Notes: generated from the letters alone by a model not told the origin. A stretch of 64,000 nt of DNA from Mogibacterium sp. (GCA_017434025.1 JAFRGC010000051.1:1-64000); one strand, 5' to 3'; shown: positions 16,243-24,932, numbered from the stretch's first letter. A program made the numbers and translations.

Positions 16243-16269
16243 CAATGCCGGGCCGATGTCCGGCATTGT
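16243..16269 (+). other. Spacer hairpin between tRNA-Gln and tRNA-Cys
   Basis: CAATGCCGG pairs with CCGGCATTG around a short loop. No U-run follows, so it is more likely a processing or spacer structure than a terminator. Confidence 0.6.
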
Positions 16270-16343
16270 GGCGACATAGCCAAGTGGTAAGGCACGAGTC
16301 TGCAAAACTCTGATCCCCGGTTCAAATCCGGGTGTCGCCTCCA
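16270..16343 (+). tRNA. tRNA-Cys (GCA)
   Basis: The acceptor is GGCGACA with TGTCGCC, the anticodon loop is CTGCAAA, the discriminator is T (U73, typical for Cys), and CCA is encoded. Confidence 0.93.
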
Positions 16344-16344
16344 T

Positions 16345-16371
16345 AGAGACTGCTGTGCAGTCTCTTTTTTT
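16345..16371 (+). terminator. Terminator of the tRNA cluster
   Basis: AGAGACTGC (16345-16353) pairs with GCAGTCTCT (16357-16365) and is followed by a run of T. Confidence 0.9.
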
Positions 16372-16383
16372 CGATATGAAAGT

Positions 16384-16427
16384 ACTGTATAATGTTCTCT
16401 GTTATACAGTGCTAACTCAGGTATAAT
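16384..16427 (+). promoter_or_regulatory. potD promoter region with inverted repeat
   Basis: A perfect inverted repeat, ACTGTATAA (16384-16392) and TTATACAGT (16402-16410), lies just upstream of TATAAT (16422-16427). It covers the expected -35 position, as a repressor or activator operator would. Confidence 0.5.
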
Positions 16428-16454
16428 AATTGATCTCCGAAGGAGGGCAGGACA

Positions 16455-17519
16455 ATGAACAAGAGAACAAGATCAAGGATCGCCTTACTGCTTGCGGGTG
16501 TTCTGATCACTATGATGATCGCTACTGGCTGCAGGAGCGGTGAGAACGGGGAAGTGTACGTCTACAGCTACGGCGATTATTTCGATCCGGAACTGATAGA
16601 AGATTTCCAGGCTGAGACAGGCATACATGTTGTCCTTGATACATATGATACAGCTGAAGAAATGTATACGGTCATCGAGAACGGTGCTACGTCCTATGAC
16701 GCGATCTGCACTTCGGATTATATGATCCAGAAGATGATCAATAACGATATGCTGGCTGAGCTGGATAAGAGCAATATCCCTGAACTCGCCAATATCGATG
16801 ATATTTACATGGAGAAATCCGAACTGTTCGATCCGGGCAATACCTACTCCGTGCCGTATCAGGCAGGTGTTGCAGGCATCCTGTACAACACCGAGATGGT
16901 AGGAGATGAAGAGATCGATTCATGGGAAGATCTCTGGAACGAGAAGTTCAGCGATCATCTGGTCATGCCGGACAGTGTCAGAGATGCTTTCATGATCTCA
17001 CTGAAGAAGCTCGGATATTCTCTGAATTCCACAGACGAGAAAGAGATCAGTGCTGCTGCTGATGAGCTGATCAAGCAGAAGCCTATGGTATATAAGTACG
17101 CGAATGACTCTGCGAGAGATCTGCTGGCTGACGGGTCCGCTTCGATCGGTGTAGTCTGGAACGGCGAGTATATGTATACCAAGGATCTCAATGATGACGT
17201 TGAGTTCGTCGTACCTAAGGAGGGATCAGAGTTCTTCATCGATTCCTGGATCGTTCCTAAGGATGCTGCCAACAAGAAGAACGCTGAGCTCTGGATCAAC
17301 TTCCTGTGCAAGGCCGAAGTAGCTGCGCAGAACTTCGATTATCTGTACTACACATGTCCTAACAAGGCGGCATATGAGCTCATAGACGCAGAATATCTTG
17401 ATAACGAGGCTATTTTCCCAAGCAATGATACTCTTTCAAGATGTGACTCTCTCACTATGCTTGATGATACGTTCATGGATCTCTACAGCAATTACTGGAA
17501 ACAGGTCAAGGCCAATTAA
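16455..17519 (+). CDS. Polyamine-type substrate-binding lipoprotein (PotD-like)
   Basis: This is the extracellular binding protein of a spermidine/putrescine-type ABC importer. A signal peptide ends in the lipobox IATGC with the acylated Cys at residue 26. The mature part begins VYVYSYGDYFDPELI and has the PotD-like pattern YDAICTSDYM and VPYQAGVAGILYN. The protein is 354 aa, full length. AAGGAGGG lies 5 nt before the ATG. No PotA, B or C gene is adjacent; the next gene is YitT-like. It therefore seems orphaned and must use permease parts encoded elsewhere, or act as a sensor. Confidence 0.87.
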   Translation: MNKRTRSRIALLLAGVLITMMIATGCRSGENGEVYVYSYGDYFDPELIEDFQAETGIHVVLDTYDTAEEMYTVIENGATSYDAICTSDYMIQKMINNDMLAELDKSNIPELANIDDIYMEKSELFDPGNTYSVPYQAGVAGILYNTEMVGDEEIDSWEDLWNEKFSDHLVMPDSVRDAFMISLKKLGYSLNSTDEKEISAAADELIKQKPMVYKYANDSARDLLADGSASIGVVWNGEYMYTKDLNDDVEFVVPKEGSEFFIDSWIVPKDAANKKNAELWINFLCKAEVAAQNFDYLYYTCPNKAAYELIDAEYLDNEAIFPSNDTLSRCDSLTMLDDTFMDLYSNYWKQVKAN

Positions 17520-17544
17520 GCTGAGATAGTCAGGGTACCGCGGG

Positions 17545-18450
17545 ATGGATTTCTTCAGGATACCGGCGTCGCCGGAGAAGAGAAAGAGATATTTCGAGAG
17601 GATCGCGCTGATCATAGGGGGCAATATTCTTTTTGCGGTCGGAGTCAATATGATCATATCTCCGATGAACCTCTACAGCAGCGGATTTACGGGCATGTCG
17701 ATGCTGATCAGGATGTTCCTGGTCGACTTTCTGCATTTCCCGCAGATCCCGGGCGTGGATTATCTCGGTATCGTTTATTACATACTCAACGTACCGCTGT
17801 TCGTCCTCGGGTATAAAGTGCTCGGCAGAGATTTCTGCATCACTTCGATGATCTCGATCGGCATCGCTTCTCTCGCGATGGCACTTGTACCGGTCGTCAG
17901 CAAGCCAATCTTCGATGATTATCTGACCGCGTGCCTGGTCGGAGGACTGGTGTCCGGAACAGGCGCGGGGATCGTCCTCAAAGGCGGGACTTCCGGCGGA
18001 GGGCAGGACATCATCGGGATGGCTTTGTCCAAGACCCATCCGAATTTCAGTGTCGGAAAGATCTCGATCGCCATCAACTGTGTGATCTACGGGATCTGCT
18101 TCTTCCTGTTTGACATCCAGACCGTCGTGTATTCGATGATCTACGCTGTTGTCAACGCGCTGGCGCTGGATTACCAGCACACGCAGAATATCAACGTGCA
18201 GGTAATGATCTTTACGAAGAAGGAAGGCATCAGCGAGAAGATCCTGACAGAGATCCGGAGGGGACTCACATACTGGAAAGGCGCAGGAGGGTATACCAAC
18301 GAGGATACCTACATCATCACGACGATGGTGACGAAATACGAACTGCCTGAACTGATCACGAAGGTCAGGGAAGTGGATCCTGACGCGTTCGTGATGGTGA
18401 ACGAGGGCACCAAGATCTTCGGGAATTTCGAGAAGCGCTTTACGGAATAA
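17545..18450 (+). CDS. YitT family membrane protein
   Basis: The N-terminal part has five or six hydrophobic helices (from about residue 20), with the motif GGTSGGGQDIIGM. The soluble C-terminal domain (DUF2179, about residues 210-290) contains YTNEDTYIITTMVTKYE. The family is widespread in Bacillota; its transport role and substrate are not established. It starts 25 nt after the PotD-like gene with no promoter between, so it probably shares that transcript. The ribosome binding site is weak. Confidence 0.85.
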   Translation: MDFFRIPASPEKRKRYFERIALIIGGNILFAVGVNMIISPMNLYSSGFTGMSMLIRMFLVDFLHFPQIPGVDYLGIVYYILNVPLFVLGYKVLGRDFCITSMISIGIASLAMALVPVVSKPIFDDYLTACLVGGLVSGTGAGIVLKGGTSGGGQDIIGMALSKTHPNFSVGKISIAINCVIYGICFFLFDIQTVVYSMIYAVVNALALDYQHTQNINVQVMIFTKKEGISEKILTEIRRGLTYWKGAGGYTNEDTYIITTMVTKYELPELITKVREVDPDAFVMVNEGTKIFGNFEKRFTE

Positions 18451-18463
18451 CGGCAGATAAGCA

Positions 18464-18494
18464 AAAACCCGGGCTGCTCAGCAGTCCGGGTTTT
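18464..18494. terminator. Bidirectional terminator between YitT and the Na/Pi gene
   Basis: AAAACCCGG (18464-18472) pairs with CCGGGTTTT (18486-18494), with an inner GCTGC/GCAGT extension. A and T runs on both sides let it serve both convergent genes. Confidence 0.88.
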
Positions 18495-18519
18495 GTCATG
18501 CGTCATATATGGAAGATGA

Positions 18520-20391
18520 TCAGTCAGCGTTCGTTGCGAGCTTAGATGCAGCTTCTTCCTCAGCCGCCTGCTTGTCCAGGAAGCTGGAGATAGGGATCTG
18601 CTCCAGCCTGCCGAAGTACTTGAGATAGTCTTCTTTGTATGTGTTGATGTATTCCTCCTGGTTGGAGTGGTGGAGATCGTGGATGTAGGTGTGCTCGTTA
18701 CCGAAGATCTCTGTGTGCTCTCCCTCGAGGATGTATATCGCGATATCGCTGCATTTATCTGAGATATGCTCGATATTCGTCAGGATCGCCTGATAGTGGA
18801 TGCCTCTGATCGCATCACACAGATGGTTGACCATCCTGTAAACATGTCTGCCGTTCATATCCTCGATCAGGTCGTCGATGACCTCTTCGAGAGGCTCGAC
18901 CTTGGCAGCAAGCTCCATGTTCTTATATCTGTATGCTTCTGTTACAGTATCGAGGATCTCGTAGATAGCATCAAATGCGATCCTGAGCTCTTCCATTGCG
19001 TTAGTGGAGAATTCAGCATTTGCTGCTCTTAGTTTCTCGATCTCCTCGTTGATATTGACAGCGAGGTCTCCGATCCTCTCATAGCAGATCAGAGCCTTAA
19101 GGACTGAATTCTGCTTCCTGTTGTCTACTTCTCTCGTGACATGCGGTGACAGGTTAACGACGTAACCGTTGGCTGCATCGATCATCCTGTCGAGGAGATT
19201 TTCTCTCTCCTCGATGCGCTGAGAGCGCTTAGGGTCATAATCGAACAGCTGCTTGACGCATGCGTCGAAGTTGTGCCTTGCGATCTCGCTCATCTCCAGG
19301 ACGACGCCGTCAACCATATCAAGGGCGAGAGCAGGTGATTCGAAGAGACGTTCGTCGAGTGCATCCAGTGCTGCGATCGCATTCTTGTCTTCATCTGCGA
19401 TCGGCTCGTCATGAACGAGGGCGACAGAGATCTTCTCGAAGAGAGGAGTCAGCGGGAGGAGCACGACAGCAGGTACGAGTCGGAACAGACCGTGCATGTT
19501 CGCTACGCCTCCGGAGTTGAGTGTCGAGGTCCAGATCTCATCGCTCAGCAGTCCCGTCGACCTGGTGATCGCGATGAGTGCGGCGATAAGGACCGCTGCG
19601 AAAACATTGTAGACGATGTGTACGACTGCGGTACGGCGCTGATTCGGTTTTGCGCCGATGCGGCTGACGAGGTAAGTCGTCAGACAGTCTCCGATATTGA
19701 CACCGATGATGACAGCGAATACTTCCTGGAAGGATACTCCGATCGAACTGGCGATAGACTGTATGATACCGACAACAGCGGATGAACTTTGGACGACTCC
19801 CGTGACGAGGATACCTGACAGGAAGCCAAGCAGATAGTTGTTGCCGAATGCTGTCAGCAGGCTGCTCAGCTGCTCGCCGAATCCCGCAACGACGCCACTC
19901 ATGTAGATCAGTCCCATGAACAGGATACCGAATCCGAATGCGATGTTGCCGATGGTGTCAGACGAGCTGCTCCTTACGAACATGATCATTACGATTCCGA
20001 TGACCAGTGCGAGAGGAGCAAGGTTATCTGCCTTGAAGAAGTAGAGCGGGCTTTCCATGCCGGAGCTGACGTCCATGAGTCTGATGATCTGGGCGGTGAT
20101 CGCGGTTCCGACGTTGGCACCGAGAACGATCCCGATCGACTGATGGAAGGTGAGAAGACCTGCACCGACCAGACCGACCGTGATAACGATCGTAGCTGTT
20201 GAGCTCTGTATGATACAGGCTACCAGCATTCCCAGCAGGAATCCCATGAACGGCTTGTTGGTGACACGGGCGAGGGCAGTCTTCATAGCGCCGCCGGACG
20301 AGCTCTTGAGTCCGTTGCCCATGACTCGCATACCGTAGAGGAACATAGCAAGTCCTCCAAGGAACGCTATGATAGTATAGAAAATTGCCAT
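18520..20391 (-). CDS. Na+/phosphate cotransporter family protein with PhoU-like tail
   Basis: The N-terminal half has two inverted Na/Pi repeats with paired QSSTATIVITVGL and QSSSAVVGIIQS motifs, each in a membrane hairpin. The C-terminal part (from about residue 345) is cytoplasmic and helical, with PhoU-type segments (LLDRMIDAANGYVV, ICYERIGDLAVNINEEI). It probably imports phosphate or regulates its entry. GGAGG lies 12 nt before the start, a rather long spacing. A minus-strand promoter is visible at 20479-20507. Confidence 0.9.
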   Translation of the reverse strand: MAIFYTIIAFLGGLAMFLYGMRVMGNGLKSSSGGAMKTALARVTNKPFMGFLLGMLVACIIQSSTATIVITVGLVGAGLLTFHQSIGIVLGANVGTAITAQIIRLMDVSSGMESPLYFFKADNLAPLALVIGIVMIMFVRSSSSDTIGNIAFGFGILFMGLIYMSGVVAGFGEQLSSLLTAFGNNYLLGFLSGILVTGVVQSSSAVVGIIQSIASSIGVSFQEVFAVIIGVNIGDCLTTYLVSRIGAKPNQRRTAVVHIVYNVFAAVLIAALIAITRSTGLLSDEIWTSTLNSGGVANMHGLFRLVPAVVLLPLTPLFEKISVALVHDEPIADEDKNAIAALDALDERLFESPALALDMVDGVVLEMSEIARHNFDACVKQLFDYDPKRSQRIEERENLLDRMIDAANGYVVNLSPHVTREVDNRKQNSVLKALICYERIGDLAVNINEEIEKLRAANAEFSTNAMEELRIAFDAIYEILDTVTEAYRYKNMELAAKVEPLEEVIDDLIEDMNGRHVYRMVNHLCDAIRGIHYQAILTNIEHISDKCSDIAIYILEGEHTEIFGNEHTYIHDLHHSNQEEYINTYKEDYLKYFGRLEQIPISSFLDKQAAEEEAASKLATNAD

Positions 20392-20478
20392 ATTATATAT
20401 AAACCTCCAGTTTGATGATGATTATGGAGCGGGGTGAAGACGGGCATAGCTGATAAATGCCGAATTGCACCCATATAT

Positions 20479-20507
20479 ATTATATGTATAGAATGCAAAC
20501 TAGTAAA
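20479..20507 (-). promoter_or_regulatory. Promoter of the Na/Pi gene
   Basis: On the minus strand TTTACT (20502-20507) and TATAAT (20479-20484) are 17 bp apart. Confidence 0.6.
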
Positions 20508-20537
20508 GACAGATATGTGTAAATGTTATACTGACTG

Positions 20538-20567
20538 TTGACTTAATCCTACCGAAGTGGTAGGATT
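20538..20567 (+). promoter_or_regulatory. Rrf2 operon promoter with perfect palindromic operator
   Basis: TTGACT (20538-20543) is followed by the palindrome AATCCTACC-GAAGT-GGTAGGATT (20545-20567). The -10 position, 17 bp away, is TAGGAT (20561-20566), inside the right arm. A dimeric Rrf2 protein bound here would block RNA polymerase, so autorepression by the first gene is likely. Confidence 0.8.
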
Positions 20568-20592
20568 TGTCGGGGAAAGGAGGGAACTCATT

Positions 20593-21057
20593 ATGATGGT
20601 TTCAACCAAGGGCAGATATGCTCTGACGGTCCTCGTCGATCTTGCCAGGAATTCCGGCGAAGGATATGTATCTCTTGCGGATATCGCTGAGAGAGAACAC
20701 CTTTCAATGAAGTATCTGGAGAGCATCATCTCGATGCTGAACAAGGGCGGTATGCTCGAGAGCCTGAGAGGCAAGAACGGTGGATACAGGCTGGCCAGAG
20801 AGCCTAAGGACTACAATATCAGTGAGATCCTCGTCCTGACAGAAGGCACACTGGCGCCGGTCAACTGCATCATCAGTCCCGGAGTACAGTGCGAGAAGGC
20901 GGCTACATGCAGTACGCTGCCTCTATGGGCGGGGCTGGATAAAGTAATAGAGAATTACCTCAGCAGCATCACGCTTGAGGATATATTAACAGGCAACCGC
21001 AGGAAGATGCTCGGCGACTACTGCGATAGCTGTGATACACAACAGGAGGAGAATTGA
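20593..21057 (+). CDS. iscR: Rrf2 family regulator (IscR-like)
   Basis: The winged helix-turn-helix begins MMVSTKGRYALTVLVDLA and includes SMKYLESIISMLNKGG. Three cysteines (in the segment NCIISPGVQCEKAATC) match the [2Fe-2S] ligand region of IscR-type members. It probably senses Fe-S status and represses its own operon with nifS and iscU. ATG 20593 was chosen because AGGAGGG (20578-20584) gives 8-nt spacing. Its stop TGA shares one base with the next gene's ATG at 21057. Confidence 0.88.
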   Translation: MMVSTKGRYALTVLVDLARNSGEGYVSLADIAEREHLSMKYLESIISMLNKGGMLESLRGKNGGYRLAREPKDYNISEILVLTEGTLAPVNCIISPGVQCEKAATCSTLPLWAGLDKVIENYLSSITLEDILTGNRRKMLGDYCDSCDTQQEEN

Positions 21058-22253
21058 TGAAAGTTTATGCTGACAATGCGGCAACGACATATCTGAGCAA
21101 GACTGCCAGAGACAAGCTGATCGAGTGCCTTGACAATTTCAACGGCAATCCTAACAGTCTTCATACTGACGGCCAGCGCACTCAGGAAGTGCTTGATGAA
21201 GCAAGGGAGATCGTTGCAGGATGTATCAATGCGAGATTTCCTAATGAGATCTATTTCACTTCGGGCGGATCCGAGGCAGACAATCAGGCTCTGCTGAGTG
21301 CTGCGAGAGGACTGGCGGCCAAGGGCAAGAAGCACCTGATCACGCTCAATATCGAGCACCATGCGATCCTTCATACCATGGCCAAACTCGAGAAGGAAGG
21401 ATTTGAAGTGACGTATCTCAAGCCGCAGAGGAATGGCATCGTGGATGTCGCGGACGTTGAGGCGGCAATCAGAGACGACACTGCGCTTGTATCGATCATG
21501 TTCGCCAACAATGAGATGGGCGCGATCCAGCCGATCCCGGAGATCGGCGCGCTTTGCAAGGCGAAGGGCGTTTTGTTCCATACAGATGCTGTTCAGGCAG
21601 CAGCTCATCTGCCGATCGATGTGCAGGCAATGAATATCGATATGCTGTCGATGTCAGGACACAAATTCCACGGACCTAAGGGCGTCGGCATCCTGTACGC
21701 GCGCAACGGCATCCGCCTGGTCAACGTGATCGAGGGCGGTGCTCAGGAGAGAGGTAAGAGAGCGGGCACGGTCAACGTTCCGGGCATCGCTTCCATGGCT
21801 GTCGCACTCAAGGAAGGCTGCGATCATATGGAAGAGAACATGAGCAAGGTAAGGAAGCTCAGAGACAAGCTCATCGCAGGTCTGGACGATATCCCGTATT
21901 CACAGCTGAACGGTGATCCGGTGAACAGACTTCCGGGCAATGTCAACTATTCATTCGAGGGTGTTGAGGGCGAGAGCCTGCTGCTGCATCTTGATATGCT
22001 CGGCATCGAATGCTCTTCCGGCTCAGCATGTACAAGCGAATCCCTGGATCCGTCGCACGTTCTGACCGGCATGGGAGTTCCGGTCGAAGCCGCGCACGGT
22101 TCGCTGAGATTCAGCCTTGACTATGAGAATACAGAAGAACAGGTCGATTACATCATCGATAAGGTGCATGATGTAGTAGCGCTCTACAGGAGCATGTCAC
22201 CTTACTGGGAAGACCTTGAGAAGGGTATCAGAGAACACTGCATACCGGAATAA
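21057..22253 (+). CDS. iscS: Cysteine desulfurase (NifS/IscS type)
   Basis: This PLP enzyme takes sulfur from cysteine for Fe-S cluster assembly. The PLP lysine is in SGHKFHGPKGVG. The N-terminus MKVYADNAATTYLS and the motif EHHAILHTM are typical. The sulfur-carrying Cys is in ECSSGSACTSES. The length of 398 aa is normal. AGGAGGAG precedes ATG 21057, which overlaps the iscR stop by one base, indicating translational coupling. The scaffold gene iscU follows after 56 nt. Confidence 0.95.
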   Translation: MKVYADNAATTYLSKTARDKLIECLDNFNGNPNSLHTDGQRTQEVLDEAREIVAGCINARFPNEIYFTSGGSEADNQALLSAARGLAAKGKKHLITLNIEHHAILHTMAKLEKEGFEVTYLKPQRNGIVDVADVEAAIRDDTALVSIMFANNEMGAIQPIPEIGALCKAKGVLFHTDAVQAAAHLPIDVQAMNIDMLSMSGHKFHGPKGVGILYARNGIRLVNVIEGGAQERGKRAGTVNVPGIASMAVALKEGCDHMEENMSKVRKLRDKLIAGLDDIPYSQLNGDPVNRLPGNVNYSFEGVEGESLLLHLDMLGIECSSGSACTSESLDPSHVLTGMGVPVEAAHGSLRFSLDYENTEEQVDYIIDKVHDVVALYRSMSPYWEDLEKGIREHCIPE

Positions 22254-22309
22254 ATTGCCGGGATCACATACAGATAATAAGTTTTAGGGTTTGAAAGGAG
22301 CATCATAAT

Positions 22310-22729
22310 ATGTCACTGTATACAGATAAAGTAATGGATCATTTCGAGCATCCGCGCAATGTCGGAGTCATTGAGGACGCTGACGGGATCGGTGAGGTAG
22401 GAAATCCTCTCTGCGGAGATATCATGAAGATGTATATCAAGGTAGAAGACGATAAGATCGCAGATGTCAAGTTCAAAACATTTGGCTGCGGCAGCGCTAT
22501 CGCTACCAGTTCGATGGCTACTGAGCTCATCAAGGGCAAAACTCTCGACGAAGCTCTCGAGCTCACCAACAAAGCAGTCGTTGAAGCACTCGACGGTCTT
22601 CCTGCACGTAAGATCCACTGCTCTGTCCTCGCTGAAGACGCGATCAAGGCAGCACTCGTTGACTATTACACCAAGTCCGGTAAGGAAATGCCGGAGAGCC
22701 TGGTAGGATTCGAGCCGCATGAGGATTAG
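22310..22729 (+). CDS. iscU: Iron-sulfur scaffold protein IscU/NifU-N
   Basis: This is the scaffold on which clusters are built. All three cysteines are present: NPLCGD, FGCGSAIATSS and KIHCSVLAEDAI, with the conserved Asp after the first. At 139 aa it is a stand-alone NifU N-terminal type. AAAGGAG precedes the ATG. It ends the iscR-iscS-iscU operon; hscA, hscB and fdx are absent, as is usual in clostridia. Confidence 0.94.
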   Translation: MSLYTDKVMDHFEHPRNVGVIEDADGIGEVGNPLCGDIMKMYIKVEDDKIADVKFKTFGCGSAIATSSMATELIKGKTLDEALELTNKAVVEALDGLPARKIHCSVLAEDAIKAALVDYYTKSGKEMPESLVGFEPHED

Positions 22730-22780
22730 GGTCTGCGATAGCCGGCCGGTCCTGCATTGAGATTTTTGATACGTCAGATA

Positions 22781-22810
22781 AAGTCCGTCTGTGCTGTAAG
22801 GCGGACTTTT
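22781..22810 (+). terminator. Terminator after iscU
   Basis: AAGTCCGTCT (22781-22790) pairs with AGGCGGACTT (22799-22808) with one G-T pair, followed by TTTT. Confidence 0.82.
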
Positions 22811-22841
22811 CAACTGTTTGGGGGCTTGTATATTTAATGTA

Positions 22842-22870
22842 CAACAATTTCCCTTTTTGTAATGTATAAT
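22842..22870 (+). promoter_or_regulatory. Possible promoter of the RDD gene
   Basis: TATAAT at 22865-22870 is a clear -10. The -35 position 17 bp upstream is CAACAA, which is poor. The sequence CAACAATTTCC is also found at the same place in the lgt promoter. Confidence 0.35.
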
Positions 22871-22938
22871 ATAAACGATTCTGGAACAGTGTGGTTTTTT
22901 ATGAAATTACACAATAGCCGGAGCAAGGAGACAAATTG

Positions 22939-24069
22939 ATGAGAGAGAAGAAGGTAATGAAGCTTGCTTCAAGGGGCAAGAGATTCGGGGCAGCCTGCAT
23001 TGACGCAGTCGTACCGGCCCTGTCGATGATCATTTGGTTCATCGCGATGATCGCACTCATGATTACATTCCGGACGAACAGCGGATTCGGCAACGGGTTC
23101 AATGATCCGTATTATAATTATGGATACGGATACGGTTATGGATACGACAGCAGAGGCACCGGCGGATTGGTGGCCGCGCTCCTGATCCCTATGATCCTTA
23201 TGGTGATCTATATGGTGGTCCAGGTCGTGATGTTCACCAAGTCCAAGACGATCGGCAAAGCCGCTCTCGGACTTCAGGTGGTATCCAGTGAGAACGGTGA
23301 ACCGATCGGATTCTGGAAGATGCTCTTCAGAGAGTGGTTCGTGAAGGTCGCTTCAGGTTCCGTATTCCTGCTGGGATACATCTGGGTGCTGATCGACGAC
23401 AAGAACAGAGGCTGGCACGACAAGATCCTGGATACATACGTAGTAGACCTCAAGGAATCCGAACAGCTGAACCAGAGATCACAGGCACAGGCACGCAGCC
23501 GCGCGCAGGCACCGGCATACACACAGGCACCGAAACCAGCGCCGAAGCCGGCACCACAGCAACCACGTCAGACAACTGTACAGCCGGCAGCCTCAACATC
23601 AGCACCGATGCCGAAACCACCAGTAGTACAGGCCAAGACAGCGGCACAGTCACAGGCTGCACCTTCGGCACAGTCGCAGACCTCCGCAAAGGATTTGGCA
23701 CAGAGCAGTGTCTCCGAGCCAAACATTCCGGAGCCACATCATCCATCCTTAGTCGATGAGATCAAAGATGTTCTCGATGATGCCCCGGTCGTAGTTGCAG
23801 GAGCAGCCACACTGGAAGACATGAAAGACGATACGGCAGTTCAGGAGAACGTTCTTGAAATAGCGACCGAAGTAGTCCGGACAGCAGAGACCGCAGCCGC
23901 AGCCGCAATCGAAGAACAGGCAGCAGCCGAGACCGATGAACAGCCAGCAGCCGAGACCGATGAACAGCCAGCAGTTGAGGTTGAAGAACTCAAGACTGAT
24001 GAAGCCGAAGAGGCCGAGGCAGATACCGCTGAGGAAGAACATAAAACTACCGCCGAAACAGGAGAATAG
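22939..24069 (+). CDS. RDD-domain membrane protein with low-complexity tail
   Basis: The RDD domain (about residues 8-165) has three hydrophobic segments and the typical KSKTIGKAALGLQVVS and GWHDKILDTYVV motifs. Between the first two helices is a Tyr/Gly-rich loop (YYNYGYGYGYGYDSRG). The tail of about 200 residues is rich in Ala, Pro, Gln and later Glu, with a repeated AAETDEQP. ATG 22939 follows AAGGAG at 8 nt. Function is unknown; RDD proteins are thought to be membrane transport-type proteins. The next gene starts 1 nt after the stop, so the two are likely coupled. Confidence 0.8.
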   Translation: MREKKVMKLASRGKRFGAACIDAVVPALSMIIWFIAMIALMITFRTNSGFGNGFNDPYYNYGYGYGYGYDSRGTGGLVAALLIPMILMVIYMVVQVVMFTKSKTIGKAALGLQVVSSENGEPIGFWKMLFREWFVKVASGSVFLLGYIWVLIDDKNRGWHDKILDTYVVDLKESEQLNQRSQAQARSRAQAPAYTQAPKPAPKPAPQQPRQTTVQPAASTSAPMPKPPVVQAKTAAQSQAAPSAQSQTSAKDLAQSSVSEPNIPEPHHPSLVDEIKDVLDDAPVVVAGAATLEDMKDDTAVQENVLEIATEVVRTAETAAAAAIEEQAAAETDEQPAAETDEQPAVEVEELKTDEAEEAEADTAEEEHKTTAETGE

Positions 24070-24070
24070 A

Positions 24071-24820
24071 ATGGGCAAGAGCAGAGCTGCTAACAGGGAA
24101 CGACTATCCCACGATATATTTAAACTGACTTTCGACACTGACGACTGCAGGTTCACTGGTCCGGGACAGTATGCTCTGATCCGAGTAGGCGGAGTATTCA
24201 GACCATATCAGGTATGTGATTATGACAGCGACCGTTTTACCATCGTTTTCAAAGAAGATGGCAGGGGCGGACAGGATCTCCTCGCACTGAATCATGACTC
24301 GGTAGTCGAGACGGTAACAGGGCTCGGAAATGGATTTGACGTAGATGCCGTGCCGGACGGAGCGGTTTTGGCAGCAGATTCCATGGGAGTCTCGGAAATG
24401 CTGGAACTCGCCAGAGCACTGCTGATGAGAGGCAAGAATTACAAAGTCGTTCTCGGGTACACGAACAAAGACAACATCTTCATGATCGACTCGTTCCGAG
24501 TCATCTGCAATGAGATCGAGGTCGTGACACTCGACGGCAGCAACGGCAGAGAAGGCCGGCCATACGATGTGATCCGGAACGCTGATTATGTTTGTGCCAG
24601 CGGATCACCGGGGATGCTCAAAGAACTGGCAGCAAGATGCGCCAACGGGCAGTTCAGCCTCAGCGACATGATGCTCAGGACCGCCGACGAGGGAGGGGAC
24701 TTCCGCGTCGAGACGACCGAAGGCGACAAGAGATGCGTCGGCGACGGCCCGGTCTTCGACAAGAACATAGTAGTGTGGGATACACTTTCACTCGACAGGT
24801 GGAACAGATCCGCATACTGA
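24071..24820 (+). CDS. PyrK-like flavoprotein lacking Fe-S cysteines
   Basis: The layout is that of the electron-transfer subunit of dihydroorotate dehydrogenase: a ferredoxin-reductase-type FAD domain with GPGQYALIRV, RPYQVCDYD, GRGGQDLL and VTGLGNGFD, then a nucleotide-binding half. The C-terminal region QFSLSDMML leading to CVGDGPVFDKNIVVW aligns with the PyrK cluster region. However, the Cys-rich stretch CGxGxCxxC is replaced by LRTADEGGDF, leaving one Cys. It therefore probably cannot hold a [2Fe-2S] cluster. No pyrD is nearby. ATG 24071 lies 1 nt after the RDD stop. Partner and substrate are unknown. Confidence 0.7.
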   Translation: MGKSRAANRERLSHDIFKLTFDTDDCRFTGPGQYALIRVGGVFRPYQVCDYDSDRFTIVFKEDGRGGQDLLALNHDSVVETVTGLGNGFDVDAVPDGAVLAADSMGVSEMLELARALLMRGKNYKVVLGYTNKDNIFMIDSFRVICNEIEVVTLDGSNGREGRPYDVIRNADYVCASGSPGMLKELAARCANGQFSLSDMMLRTADEGGDFRVETTEGDKRCVGDGPVFDKNIVVWDTLSLDRWNRSAY

Positions 24821-24896
24821 CACGCATACAGTTCCGCATACGGAAACGCATACAGACAAGCATTCATAAACATATACACGAATACGTTAACTACAG

Positions 24897-24932
24897 AATA
24901 CCCTCAGACAGAATCATGTCAGAGGGTATTTT
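24897..24932 (+). terminator. Terminator after the PyrK-like gene
   Basis: AATACCCTCAGACA (24897-24910) pairs with TGTCAGAGGGTATT (24917-24930) with one mismatch, followed by TTG. Confidence 0.75.

Noticed and set aside
15922..16344. Short frames across the tRNA cluster on both strands
   Set aside because: They translate tRNA genes, with no start signals and repeated motifs caused by tRNA similarity.
24071..24820. Ordinary PyrK of the pyrimidine pathway
   Set aside because: The Fe-S cysteines are missing and no pyrD or other pyr genes are adjacent.
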